Origin: Pseudoalteromonas luteoviolacea H33-S | GTDB taxonomy: Bacteria; Pseudomonadota; Gammaproteobacteria; Enterobacterales; Alteromonadaceae | Length of the DNA stretch: 64,000 nucleotides | NCBI RefSeq assembly: GCF_001625695.1 | Contig: NZ_AUXY01000089.1 | Span: 62,001-126,000, forward strand | Direction of reading: 5' to 3' | Shown here: positions 8,914 to 16,493 of the stretch, piece by piece | How positions within the stretch are numbered: position 1 is the first letter of the stretch | Layout: each line of letters starts with the position of its first letter | Made by a program: the position numbers and the translations under genes | The notes under the pieces: model-generated | The model's input: the letters and a program-made list of their open reading frames with translations, nothing else | What the model was told of the DNA's origin: nothing | Databases searched by the model: none

Positions 8914-10137
8914 TTACCATAAAACCGTATGTGCTGGTGATAATTTAAAATCTTTGGCACTGTCTGAGCTGCCAGATTCAGGGCTATTTACTTTTTCAAA
9001 AGCCAGCTCTAAATCAGCAAGTAAATCTTCTACATCTTCGATACCAACTGAAATACGGATCAAAGTATCTCCAACGCCAGCTTCGAGGCGAGCCTGTGGA
9101 TCCATGCCTGCATGAGTCATAGTCGCTGGGTGACAAATTAAACTTTCCACACCGCCTAAAGACTCTGCCAAAGAGAACTGAGAAAGTGAGGTTAAAAATG
9201 TCGCAGAGTCTTTCAGAGTCCCTTTAATATCAAAACTCACCATACCACCAAATCCATGCTGCTGCTTTTTCGCAAGTTCGTGCTGAGGGTGAGATTCAAG
9301 ACCCGGATAATATACCTGTTCAACAAATGGCGATGCTTCTAAATACTGCGCAATCGCCAATGCATTTTGCTCATGCTGCTTTAGACGTACTTTTAACGTT
9401 CTTAAACCGCGTAGCGTTAAGTAGCTATCAAACGGAGAGCCCGTGATCCCGATATTATTCGCCCACCAAGCAAGCTCATCGCCGAGCTCTTGAGTGCGAG
9501 CAATCACGGCACCACCAACAACATCTGAGTGGCCATTAATAAATTTAGTGGTTGAATGCACCACGATATCTACACCAAACGCAATTGGATTTTGTAATGC
9601 CGGTGATAAAAACGTATTGTCCGCAGCAACCAAAGCACCACACGCATGTGCAGCACTCACCACGGCCTCAATATCCGTTAAACGTAAAATAGGGTTACTC
9701 GGTGTTTCTATCCAAACAATCTTAGGTGCAATCTCAGCAATCTGTGCAAGGCTGTCAGGCTGAGTCAAATCAAGTACTTTTACTTTTAATAAGCCACGTT
9801 TCTCTAACGATGTAAATAAGCGGTAGCTTCCACCATAACAGTCATGTGGAATAACCAGCGTTTCATCGTGATTTAACAGCTGTGTGACTAGGTGAACTGC
9901 AGCCATGCCAGTTGCCGTGATAATGCCTTTTTCACCACCCTCAAGTTGCGTCAGTGTGTCGGCTAATATATCGCGATTTGGATTACCACTGCGACCGTAA
10001 TCATAGTCTCGCTTCTTATCAAAATCAGCAAAAGAATAGGTCGTAGATAAATAAAGAGGAGGCACAACTGCACCGTGATGCTTGTCAGCATCGATGCCAT
10101 TTCTTACGGCAATCGTTGACTTTTTACTTTGGCTCAT
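8914..10137 (-). CDS. metB: Cystathionine gamma-synthase (PLP enzyme)
   Basis: MetB condenses an activated homoserine ester with cysteine to cystathionine in methionine synthesis. The 407-residue protein is a trans-sulfuration PLP enzyme: the cofactor lysine is Lys198 in HSTTKFINGHSD, preceded by the AADNTF Asp motif that contacts the pyridine ring and by the ATGMAA phosphate-binding stretch. It is about 20 residues longer than the E. coli enzyme because of a Ser/Pro-rich C-terminal tail (after about 385). It is first in metB-metL and sits directly downstream of a tandem met-box array, so MetJ repression is expected. Cystathionine beta- or gamma-lyase is less likely given this context. Confidence 0.92.
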   Translation of the reverse strand: MSQSKKSTIAVRNGIDADKHHGAVVPPLYLSTTYSFADFDKKRDYDYGRSGNPNRDILADTLTQLEGGEKGIITATGMAAVHLVTQLLNHDETLVIPHDCYGGSYRLFTSLEKRGLLKVKVLDLTQPDSLAQIAEIAPKIVWIETPSNPILRLTDIEAVVSAAHACGALVAADNTFLSPALQNPIAFGVDIVVHSTTKFINGHSDVVGGAVIARTQELGDELAWWANNIGITGSPFDSYLTLRGLRTLKVRLKQHEQNALAIAQYLEASPFVEQVYYPGLESHPQHELAKKQQHGFGGMVSFDIKGTLKDSATFLTSLSQFSLAESLGGVESLICHPATMTHAGMDPQARLEAGVGDTLIRISVGIEDVEDLLADLELAFEKVNSPESGSSDSAKDFKLSPAHTVLW

Positions 10138-10146
10138 AGGTCACCT

Positions 10147-10186
10147 AGATACTTGGATGTTTAGACGTCTAAAAGGTTAGATGAAC
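10147..10186. promoter_or_regulatory. Tandem met-box array (MetJ operator)
   Basis: Five consecutive 8-bp units can be read in register; the third (10163-10170) is the exact consensus AGACGTCT, and units 1 (AGATACTT), 2 (GGATGTTT) and 5 (AGATGAAC) are recognisable variants. MetJ dimers bind such boxes cooperatively with S-adenosylmethionine. The array begins 9 bp upstream of the metB start codon and covers the predicted -10 and transcription start. Confidence 0.85.
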
Positions 10187-10202
10187 AATTAAAAGATGTC
10201 AA
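10174..10202 (-). promoter_or_regulatory. Predicted metB promoter
   Basis: On the minus strand TTGACA (10202 to 10197) is followed after 17 bp by a weak -10, TAACCT (10179 to 10174). Initiation near 10167 would fall inside the met boxes, giving direct occlusion by MetJ and a leader of about 30 nt. Confidence 0.6.
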
Positions 10203-10465
10203 AACATTTATCCTTCTATATGGCTAAATAACTAGTATTTGACTATCTTATTCAAACCGATAAAATTTCGCCACGAAAGCGATAAAGGATGTCAATAAGA
10301 CTGGATCTTTGACCAAATATGGCAAAAGACCGAGTATTCTGCCAATTTCCTGTACAATGCACACACACAAACTTTGTGCGAAGTACACACCGTCTGCAGT
10401 TCACTCAGCACGCAAAATACAGTTTTATTTGCATTCAAGGTAAACACTGAGGCAAGTACACAATT

Positions 10466-10786
10466 ATGGCTAAATGGAACGGTGAATATGTTCACCCTTA
10501 TGCAGAACACGGTAAAAAATCAGAACAAGTGAAAAAGATCACGGTTTCAATTCCTCTGAATGTACTTAAAGTACTGACGGATGAAAGGACTCGTCGACAG
10601 GTGAATAACCTGCGCCATGCAACAAACAGTGAATTATTGTGTGAAGCTTTTCTTCATGCCTTTACAGGGCAACCTTTGCCAAACGATGAAGATTTAAGAA
10701 AAGATAACCCTGAAAAGATCCCTGCGGAAGTTCGTGAAATCATGGAAAAAATGGGCCTAGAAATCCCAGAGATCAACGAAGATTAA
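10466..10786 (+). CDS. metJ: Methionine regulon repressor MetJ
   Basis: MetJ is the ribbon-helix-helix repressor that uses S-adenosylmethionine as corepressor and binds tandem met boxes. The 106-residue length matches the family. The DNA-contacting beta strand is KKITVSIPL (about 22-30), followed by the two helices ending in NSELLCEAFLHAFTG. The start MAKWNGEY is the conserved family N-terminus. It is divergent from metBL, as in enterobacteria, and is followed by a strong terminator shared with the malic enzyme gene. Confidence 0.97.
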   Translation: MAKWNGEYVHPYAEHGKKSEQVKKITVSIPLNVLKVLTDERTRRQVNNLRHATNSELLCEAFLHAFTGQPLPNDEDLRKDNPEKIPAEVREIMEKMGLEIPEINED

Positions 10787-10802
10787 GTCTTTGTTCAGGC
10801 CA

Positions 10803-10834
10803 AAAAAAGCCTCACAAATATGTGAGGCTTTTTT
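10803..10834. terminator. Bidirectional terminator between metJ and the malic enzyme gene
   Basis: A 14-bp stem (A-run plus GCCTCACA pairing with TGTGAGGC plus T-run) with loop AATA lies 16 bp after the metJ stop and just before the end of the convergent malic enzyme gene. A-rich and T-rich arms serve both directions. Confidence 0.9.
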
Positions 10835-10845
10835 GTATCTAGTGA

Positions 10846-12087
10846 TTAGGCCATGTAATTTTCTGGCATATCAATTTGCGCAACACCTGAGTCAATTGCA
10901 GCTTGTGCAACCGCTTTCGCTATGCGAGGAAGTAAGCGCGGATCCATTGGCTTTGGAATAATATACTCTGAACCAAACTCCAGTGTATCCACTTCTGCTG
11001 CAACCAATACTTCTTGAGGTACAGGTTCTTTAGCAATACTGCGGATAGCTTCCACTGCTGCAATCTTCATTTCATCGTTAATAGCGGTTGCACGCACATC
11101 AAGCGCACCACGGAAAATAAATGGGAAACACAGCACGTTATTAACCTGATTAGGATAATCAGAGCGGCCTGTCGCCATGATTAAATCATCACGCGCGCCA
11201 TGAGCCACTTCTGGGCTGATCTCTGGATCTGGGTTAGAACATGCAAATACCACTGGCTTATCAGCCATCAACTTCAAGTCTTCCGGTGATAATAAGTCAG
11301 GGCCAGATACACCAACAAACACATCTGCCTCAGCAATGACATCTTGCAAAGTACGCTTGTCCGTATTGTTGGCAAACAGCGTTTTGTATTCATTTAAGTC
11401 ATCGCGACGTGTATGGATAACACCTTTGCGGTCTAGCATATAAATGTGTTCGCGTTGTGCACCACATTTAATCAATAGCTCCATACATGCGATAGCTGCA
11501 GCACCTGCGCCTAAGCACACAATGATGGCTTCTTTGATGTCTTTACCTTGAATTTCAAGCGCATTCAACATACCCGCAGCTGTAACAATCGCTGTACCGT
11601 GTTGATCATCATGGAAAACCGGTACATCACAACGCTCAATCAACGCTTTTTCGATCTCGAAACACTCAGGTGCTTTGATATCTTCTAAGTTAATACCACC
11701 AAATGTATCTGCAATGTTTGCAACCGTATTGATGAAGTCTTCAGTTGTGTTATGCTTCACTTCAATATCAATTGAATCTAATCCAGCAAAACGCTTAAAT
11801 AAAAGTGCTTTACCTTCCATCACAGGCTTAGACGCCAATGGGCCTAAATTACCAAGGCCTAAAATAGCAGTACCATTACTGATAACAGCGACCATATTGC
11901 CTTTACCGGTATAACGATATGCATTGGCTGGATCGGCTGCAATTTCACGTACAGGTTCTGCAACACCTGGACTATAAGCTAGGGCAAGATCTTTTACTGA
12001 TTCAGCTGGCTTTGTCAGCTCAACACTGATTTTACCTGGGACGGGGTGTGCGTGGTAATGTAATGCTTTTTCACGTAAATCTGACAT
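10846..12087 (-). CDS. NAD(P)-dependent malic enzyme (short form)
   Basis: The enzyme oxidatively decarboxylates malate to pyruvate, linking the TCA cycle to NADPH supply. The 413-residue protein has the malic N-terminal domain (YSPGVAEPV, SNGTAILGLGNLG, and the catalytic-lysine segment PVMEGKALLFKRFAG), the metal-site segment PVFHDDQHGTAIV, and a Rossmann NAD(P) domain (CLGAGAAAIACMELL). It corresponds to the catalytic part of MaeB but lacks the C-terminal phosphotransacetylase-like extension of the long E. coli form. It is monocistronic, convergent with metJ. Cofactor preference cannot be read with certainty. Confidence 0.9.
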   Translation of the reverse strand: MSDLREKALHYHAHPVPGKISVELTKPAESVKDLALAYSPGVAEPVREIAADPANAYRYTGKGNMVAVISNGTAILGLGNLGPLASKPVMEGKALLFKRFAGLDSIDIEVKHNTTEDFINTVANIADTFGGINLEDIKAPECFEIEKALIERCDVPVFHDDQHGTAIVTAAGMLNALEIQGKDIKEAIIVCLGAGAAAIACMELLIKCGAQREHIYMLDRKGVIHTRRDDLNEYKTLFANNTDKRTLQDVIAEADVFVGVSGPDLLSPEDLKLMADKPVVFACSNPDPEISPEVAHGARDDLIMATGRSDYPNQVNNVLCFPFIFRGALDVRATAINDEMKIAAVEAIRSIAKEPVPQEVLVAAEVDTLEFGSEYIIPKPMDPRLLPRIAKAVAQAAIDSGVAQIDMPENYMA

Positions 12088-12701
12088 GACGCGATTTTTT
12101 CCTACGAGAAGTTAAAAGTGAGAGTGAGATAAAAATTCGCTAACTGCTTTCAACAATACCTATTTTGAAAATTAATTCAAGCACTATCAGGTCTATCCTG
12201 TTAGCCGATATTTTTTGTAATTTAGCGACTTTTAAGCCACTTTTCATCAATATTTACTGCAACAATTTAACGCTTACACAAACTAAATAGGGCGACAATA
12301 GATTAATTTATATGCAAAATAGACAATAAAATCAACTTTAAACAACAATCACAGCATTAATCCGACTTTAAAGGAAGATAACCACATTTAGTGACATTTA
12401 GATGACTTTAATAACAAATTAAACTCGCATAACTATTCATAACTTAGGTAAATTTAAACACTCAACACCAATCTGTTAATCATAAAAACGAGGTCACAGA
12501 AACAATGGTTTATTATGCTAACAATCTATTGTTTTAACTATGTTATAGAACAAATATGGCAACTTTTTAATACAATACCAAGTTGAGAGTGATTTTTATT
12601 GCGAGAGAAAGAAAAGAAAGTAATTTTTATAGGGAATAATTGATTTACTCTTAAACGAAAAAAGCACCCGTAGGTGCTTTCTCTTGCTGACTAAGTCGTG
12701 A
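12088..12701. other. 614-bp AT-rich noncoding region upstream of the malic enzyme gene
   Basis: No credible gene on either strand. The left part should hold the minus-strand malic enzyme promoter (a weak TTGAAT/TATTGT pair around 12150-12175). A short tandem ACATTTAG repeat lies near 12387-12403. The right end is the rpmE terminator. A 10-codon ORF beginning near 12505 is preceded by GAGG, but nothing else supports it. The region is strikingly AT-rich compared with its neighbours. Confidence 0.5.
12655..12680 (-). terminator. rpmE intrinsic terminator
   Basis: The stem AAAGCACC/GGTGCTTT (12661-12680, loop CGTA) is followed in the minus direction by a run of T, about 20 bp beyond the rpmE stop codon. 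Confidence 0.85.
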
Positions 12702-12917
12702 TTAACGCTTAGCAGATAGCGCACCGAAGCGCTTGTTGAAGCGATCAACACGACCACCTGTATCAAGGATCTTCTGCTTACCAGTGTAGAATGGGTGACA
12801 TGCAGAACATACGTCTAGGTGAATGTCTTTACAAAGAGTTGAACGCGTCTCGAATTTGTTACCACAAGAACAAGTTGCTGAGATCGTCTCGTACTTAGGA
12901 TGAATACCGTCTTTCAT
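12702..12917 (-). CDS. rpmE: 50S ribosomal protein L31 (zinc-binding form)
   Basis: L31 bridges the large and small ribosomal subunits. The 71-residue protein has the four-cysteine zinc site (Cys16, Cys18, Cys37, Cys40), so it is the C+ paralogue rather than the zinc-independent form made under zinc starvation. Start MKDGIHPKY is canonical and is preceded on the minus strand by an AGAGG ribosome-binding site. It is transcribed alone, divergent from priA, with a strong terminator after it. Confidence 0.97.
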   Translation of the reverse strand: MKDGIHPKYETISATCSCGNKFETRSTLCKDIHLDVCSACHPFYTGKQKILDTGGRVDRFNKRFGALSAKR

Positions 12918-13112
12918 AGGAAACCTCTAGTTTAAGGCCGTATCGCTCTCCAAACCCGAAGTTTGGCACCATACGTCGTTATACAAATAAATTGGACGCG
13001 TATTTTAGGACTTTCATGTACAAACTACAAGCAATAAATTAGTTATTATGGGGATTTTTATTATTCCTGTTCGCTATCCACAATTTAGCCTCACAAGCAT
13101 AGGGCGATAAGG

Positions 13113-13118
13113 TATAAT
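13113..13118 (+). promoter_or_regulatory. Candidate priA -10 element
   Basis: A consensus TATAAT lies 54 bp upstream of the priA ATG. The segment 17 bp upstream (CTCACA at 13090-13095) is only a weak -35 match, so this is tentative. Confidence 0.4.
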
Positions 13119-13171
13119 CAGCCCAATTCACTTTCATGCTTTAGGCAATCGGCGGATCACTTGGAGAGCAC

Positions 13172-15343
13172 ATGCCATTTGCAGCAGTCGCAATAAAAGT
13201 CCCTTTACACAAAACATTTGATTACACCTATCAAACCACGATGCCCCCATGTGTTGGTGGCCGCGTATGGGTCAAATTTGCAAATCGACGCTGCGTAGCA
13301 GTCGTGACCGAGCTCAAAACGCACAGTGATGTTCCTAAAGATAAAATAAAACCGATTGAATCTGTTATAGATAGCACGCCTATTTTAGATGGCGCACATT
13401 TAAACTTTTTAGAATTTATTAGTCACTATTACTGCTACCCTTTCGGAGAAACCTTATTTACCGCTTTGCCGGGTGCACTGCGTGATGGTCAAGATGTCGA
13501 TAAAACACAAGTTCCCATGCTGACATTGACAGATGAGGGGCGCGAAGTAGTAAACCTGAGAGCCAAAAAGCAACAAGCACTGCTTGAACAGCTGCGTACC
13601 GCTGGAGATGCGACACACACGGAACTCAAAACGTTAGGCTTTACACAAGCACAAATCAAGGGCTTGCTAGAAAAGCAGCTGATCCGCGAAGAGTTGCGCA
13701 CAGATACGTCATGGCAAAATACGGCACTGCCTGTTGGGAGCAAACCGCTACTTAATGAAGAACAAGCCACTGCTTGCAGTGCCATCAATCATACAGATGG
13801 TTTTCGTACTTTCTTAATCGAAGGGGTCACAGGCAGTGGTAAGACTGAAGTCTATTTGCAGTGTTTGGAAAAGGTCCTGAGTGTTGGTAAGCAAGCCTTG
13901 GTGCTAGTGCCTGAAATTGGTTTAACCCCGCAAACAGTCAACCGATTTAAACGCCGCTTCCCAGGACTGCCTATTGATTTGTGGCACTCCAACCTAACCG
14001 ATAATGAGCGCTTACATACTTGGCGTCGCGCACAGCAAGAGACAGCGGCACTCGTCATTGGTACCCGCTCAAGTATCTTTTTACCCTTTAAATCGCTTGC
14101 TATGATAGTCGTCGATGAAGAACACGATCATTCATTTAAACAACAGGATAGTTTGCGATATCATGCCCGTGACTTGGCAGCATATCGAGCGCACCAAGCG
14201 CAATGTCCATTGCTCTTAGGTACCGCAACGCCTGCGCTTGAGACATTAAAAAAAGCGTTAGATAACAAGTTTCAACTGCTCACACTCAGTAAGCGCGCAC
14301 AAACAAGCCAGGATAATCAGTTTTTATTAGTGGATATGAAAGCACAACAAACCCAAGGCGGGTTTGCCAATACCAGCTTAAAAGCCATTGAACGCACCTT
14401 ATCAATGGGTAAGCAAGCCATGGTGTTTCTTAACCGTCGAGGTTTTGCGCCTACGCTTATCTGCCATGAGTGTGGCTGGTTAAGCGATTGCCATCATTGT
14501 AGCACCAGTGCAACGTATCATAAGACCATGCAACGCCTCGTCTGCCATCACTGTGGTGAACAACAATATGTCCCTCATCAATGTCCTGATTGCGGTAGCA
14601 CACAGATCATGCCTACCGGCCTTGGTACTGAGCAGCTTGAAGAGTTTGTGACAGCACAGTTTCCCGAGGTGCCCGTCAGCCGTATTGATAGAGATTCAAC
14701 TCGACGTAAAGGCAGCTTAGAAAGCGCACTTGAAAAAATACATCAAGGAGGCGCACAAATTTTGATTGGCACGCAAATGCTAGCCAAAGGTCACCATTTT
14801 CCCGATGTCGCCTTAGTCATTATTTTAGATGTAGACAGTGGTTTGTACTCAAGTGATTTTAGAGCCACAGAACACATGGCACAACTGATCACACAAGTGT
14901 CAGGCCGTGCAGGAAGAAGTGGCGAACCTGGCACTGTGATATTACAAACACATTTTCCTGAGCACCCCCTGCTACAAGATTTAGTCAACAATGGTTATCA
15001 GGACTTTGCGCGTTATGCGTTAACAGAGCGCCAAGAAGCCATGCTGCCTCCTTATACACACCTAGCATTAATCAGAGCAGAAGCAACATCGGCACACTTA
15101 GTCATGACATTTTTATCTGATCTGGTTCCTGCTCAGCCATTCTCTGGTATACAATTGCTGGGGCCGATCCCTGCGCCTATGGAACGTCTCGCAGGAAAGT
15201 ATCGCTATCAATTACATATACAAGCAACACAACGTAATGTTTTGCATCAATATCTCATGCAATTGAAGGAATATATCAGCAGCCACAAGCTTGCAACACG
15301 CGTGCGTTGGAATATTGATGTTGATCCTATGGATACCTATTAA
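13172..15343 (+). CDS. priA: Primosomal protein N' (replication restart helicase PriA)
   Basis: PriA recognises stalled or repaired forks and reloads the replicative helicase, unwinding 3' to 5'. The 723-residue protein has an N-terminal 3'-end-binding domain (about 1-105), a winged-helix segment (about 110-180), Walker A GVTGSGKTE (218-226), Walker B DEEH (315-318), and an eight-cysteine zinc module (Cys431, 434, 440, 443, 458, 461, 471, 474) inserted between helicase motifs, exactly as in the family. The ATG at 13172 follows GGAGAG. The ftsN-like gene starts 5 bp after its stop, indicating an operon. Confidence 0.97.
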   Translation: MPFAAVAIKVPLHKTFDYTYQTTMPPCVGGRVWVKFANRRCVAVVTELKTHSDVPKDKIKPIESVIDSTPILDGAHLNFLEFISHYYCYPFGETLFTALPGALRDGQDVDKTQVPMLTLTDEGREVVNLRAKKQQALLEQLRTAGDATHTELKTLGFTQAQIKGLLEKQLIREELRTDTSWQNTALPVGSKPLLNEEQATACSAINHTDGFRTFLIEGVTGSGKTEVYLQCLEKVLSVGKQALVLVPEIGLTPQTVNRFKRRFPGLPIDLWHSNLTDNERLHTWRRAQQETAALVIGTRSSIFLPFKSLAMIVVDEEHDHSFKQQDSLRYHARDLAAYRAHQAQCPLLLGTATPALETLKKALDNKFQLLTLSKRAQTSQDNQFLLVDMKAQQTQGGFANTSLKAIERTLSMGKQAMVFLNRRGFAPTLICHECGWLSDCHHCSTSATYHKTMQRLVCHHCGEQQYVPHQCPDCGSTQIMPTGLGTEQLEEFVTAQFPEVPVSRIDRDSTRRKGSLESALEKIHQGGAQILIGTQMLAKGHHFPDVALVIILDVDSGLYSSDFRATEHMAQLITQVSGRAGRSGEPGTVILQTHFPEHPLLQDLVNNGYQDFARYALTERQEAMLPPYTHLALIRAEATSAHLVMTFLSDLVPAQPFSGIQLLGPIPAPMERLAGKYRYQLHIQATQRNVLHQYLMQLKEYISSHKLATRVRWNIDVDPMDTY

Positions 15344-15348
15344 CTGTT

Positions 15349-15888
15349 ATGGCACAACACGATTACATAAATAAAACGCCCAAGAAAAAGGGCCAAAAGA
15401 AACCACAGCCAAAAGCACAAAAACCATTCCCTAAAGTCCTTGCCGCTTTTGCATTGCTACTGATAGGTGGCTTTGGTTATGGTCTGTGGTTTATCAAAGA
15501 GCATGCAGATCCTGCCAAAGTACAACAGGCACAACAACCGGCTGCACCTGTCGCTGTAGTCGAAGAGAAAAAAGAGCTGCCACGCCCTCCCTCTTTTATC
15601 GATGATATGAAAACGGCCGAGGTTGAAGCTGAGGTGAAAGTCATCAAATCAAGGGGTCCATTTCAAATGCAATGTGGTTCATTTCGAACCTACGAGCAAG
15701 CAGAAAAACGCAAGGCCCGTATCGCCTTTGCTGGATTATTATCTGAAATACGACGTACCGAAGGCAGCAATGGCGTGTGGTACCGTGTTCGCTTAGGCCC
15801 TTATGATAAAAAGCGTGATGCTGAAAGCGACAAGAATAGACTGCAACGTATTAAAATCGTTGACTGCGGAATTTGGGGCTGGACTTGA
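15349..15888 (+). CDS. ftsN: FtsN-like cell-division protein with SPOR domain
   Basis: FtsN-type proteins trigger septal peptidoglycan synthesis and bind denuded glycans through their SPOR domain. The 179-residue product has a basic, proline-rich cytoplasmic tail (1-29), one transmembrane helix (about 30-49), a linker, and a C-terminal SPOR domain (about 98-179; QMQCGSFRTYEQAEKRKARI through WYRVRLGPY) with Cys102 and Cys174 positioned for the disulfide known in FtsN. It lies 5 bp after priA and ahead of hslVU, the order of the E. coli priA-ftsN-hslVU neighbourhood. It is shorter than E. coli FtsN (about 319 aa), so a general SPOR-protein label remains possible. Confidence 0.85.
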   Translation: MAQHDYINKTPKKKGQKKPQPKAQKPFPKVLAAFALLLIGGFGYGLWFIKEHADPAKVQQAQQPAAPVAVVEEKKELPRPPSFIDDMKTAEVEAEVKVIKSRGPFQMQCGSFRTYEQAEKRKARIAFAGLLSEIRRTEGSNGVWYRVRLGPYDKKRDAESDKNRLQRIKIVDCGIWGWT

Positions 15889-15911
15889 ATTTAGCCCAAC
15901 AGCCCTCATCT
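15884..15911 (+). promoter_or_regulatory. Candidate sigma-32 (heat-shock) promoter for hslVU
   Basis: CTTGAA (15884-15889), overlapping the ftsN stop codon, is followed after 14 bp by CCTCAT (15904-15909), one mismatch from the CCCCAT core of RpoH promoters. Initiation would be near 15918, about 46 nt before the hslV ATG. hslVU is a classic RpoH target, which supports the reading. Confidence 0.6.
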
Positions 15912-15935
15912 ATGCATTTATTGATATAATTATCC

Positions 15936-15952
15936 GAGGCAAAGGCCTCTTT
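15936..15952 (+). promoter_or_regulatory. Stem-loop in the hslV 5' UTR
   Basis: GAGGC (15936-15940) pairs with GCCTC (15945-15949) around AAAG, followed by TTTT and then the AAGGA ribosome-binding site at 15954. It could end readthrough from priA-ftsN, but it also lies inside the transcript expected from the sigma-32-like promoter. A 5'-UTR stem-loop affecting hslVU message stability has been described in E. coli. Confidence 0.5.
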
Positions 15953-15963
15953 TAAGGAATACT

Positions 15964-16482
15964 ATGACTACTATCGTAAGCGTTCGCCGCGATGACAAAG
16001 TTGTTATCGGCGGTGACGGTCAAGTTTCTCTTGGCAATACGGTGATGAAAGGCAATGCGAAGAAAGTGCGTCGCCTTTATAACGGTAAAGTACTGGCTGG
16101 TTTTGCTGGCGGCACAGCCGATGCGTTTACATTATTTGAGCGTTTCGAAACTAAATTAGAAATGCACCAAGGACACCTAACACGTGCAGCTGTGGAAATG
16201 GCTAAAGATTGGCGTACAGATCGCGCACTGAGAAAACTAGAAGCGCTCCTTGCTGTTGCGGATGAAACCGCGTCATTGATCATCACAGGTAATGGTGATG
16301 TGGTGCAGCCAGAGCATGATCTGATCGCTATCGGCAGCGGGGGTAACTTTGCCCAAGCAGCAGCCACCGCTCTAATTGAAAATACCGATTTAAGTGCACG
16401 CGAAATCGTCGAGAAAAGCTTGAAGATTGCCGGTGACATTTGTGTATTCACTAACAACTTCCAGACCATCGAAGAATTGTAA
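15964..16482 (+). CDS. hslV: ATP-dependent protease subunit HslV (ClpQ)
   Basis: HslV is the proteasome-like peptidase that forms a double hexamer and degrades proteins unfolded by HslU. The start MTTIVSVRRDDKVVIGGDGQ gives, after Met removal, the catalytic N-terminal Thr2; the GDGQ and GNAKKVR motifs with the conserved Lys are present. The 172-residue length is typical. It has an AAGGA ribosome-binding site and is followed 11 bp later by hslU. Confidence 0.97.
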   Translation: MTTIVSVRRDDKVVIGGDGQVSLGNTVMKGNAKKVRRLYNGKVLAGFAGGTADAFTLFERFETKLEMHQGHLTRAAVEMAKDWRTDRALRKLEALLAVADETASLIITGNGDVVQPEHDLIAIGSGGNFAQAAATALIENTDLSAREIVEKSLKIAGDICVFTNNFQTIEEL

Positions 16483-16493
16483 TAGGAAAATCC

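Larger units (their letters stand above)
10138..10465. other. metB/metJ divergent regulatory spacer (328 bp)
   Basis: This noncoding spacer carries the metB promoter and met-box array at its left end. The right part, next to metJ, holds a possible -10 (TACAAT near 10352) without a convincing -35. No additional full-match met box was seen near metJ, so MetJ may control its own gene only through the distant array or not at all. No small ORF worth calling. Confidence 0.6.

Noticed and set aside
12505..12537. Ten-codon ORF in the malic enzyme/rpmE spacer preceded by GAGG
   Set aside because: Too short and unsupported; the surrounding sequence is AT-rich, where such matches are common.
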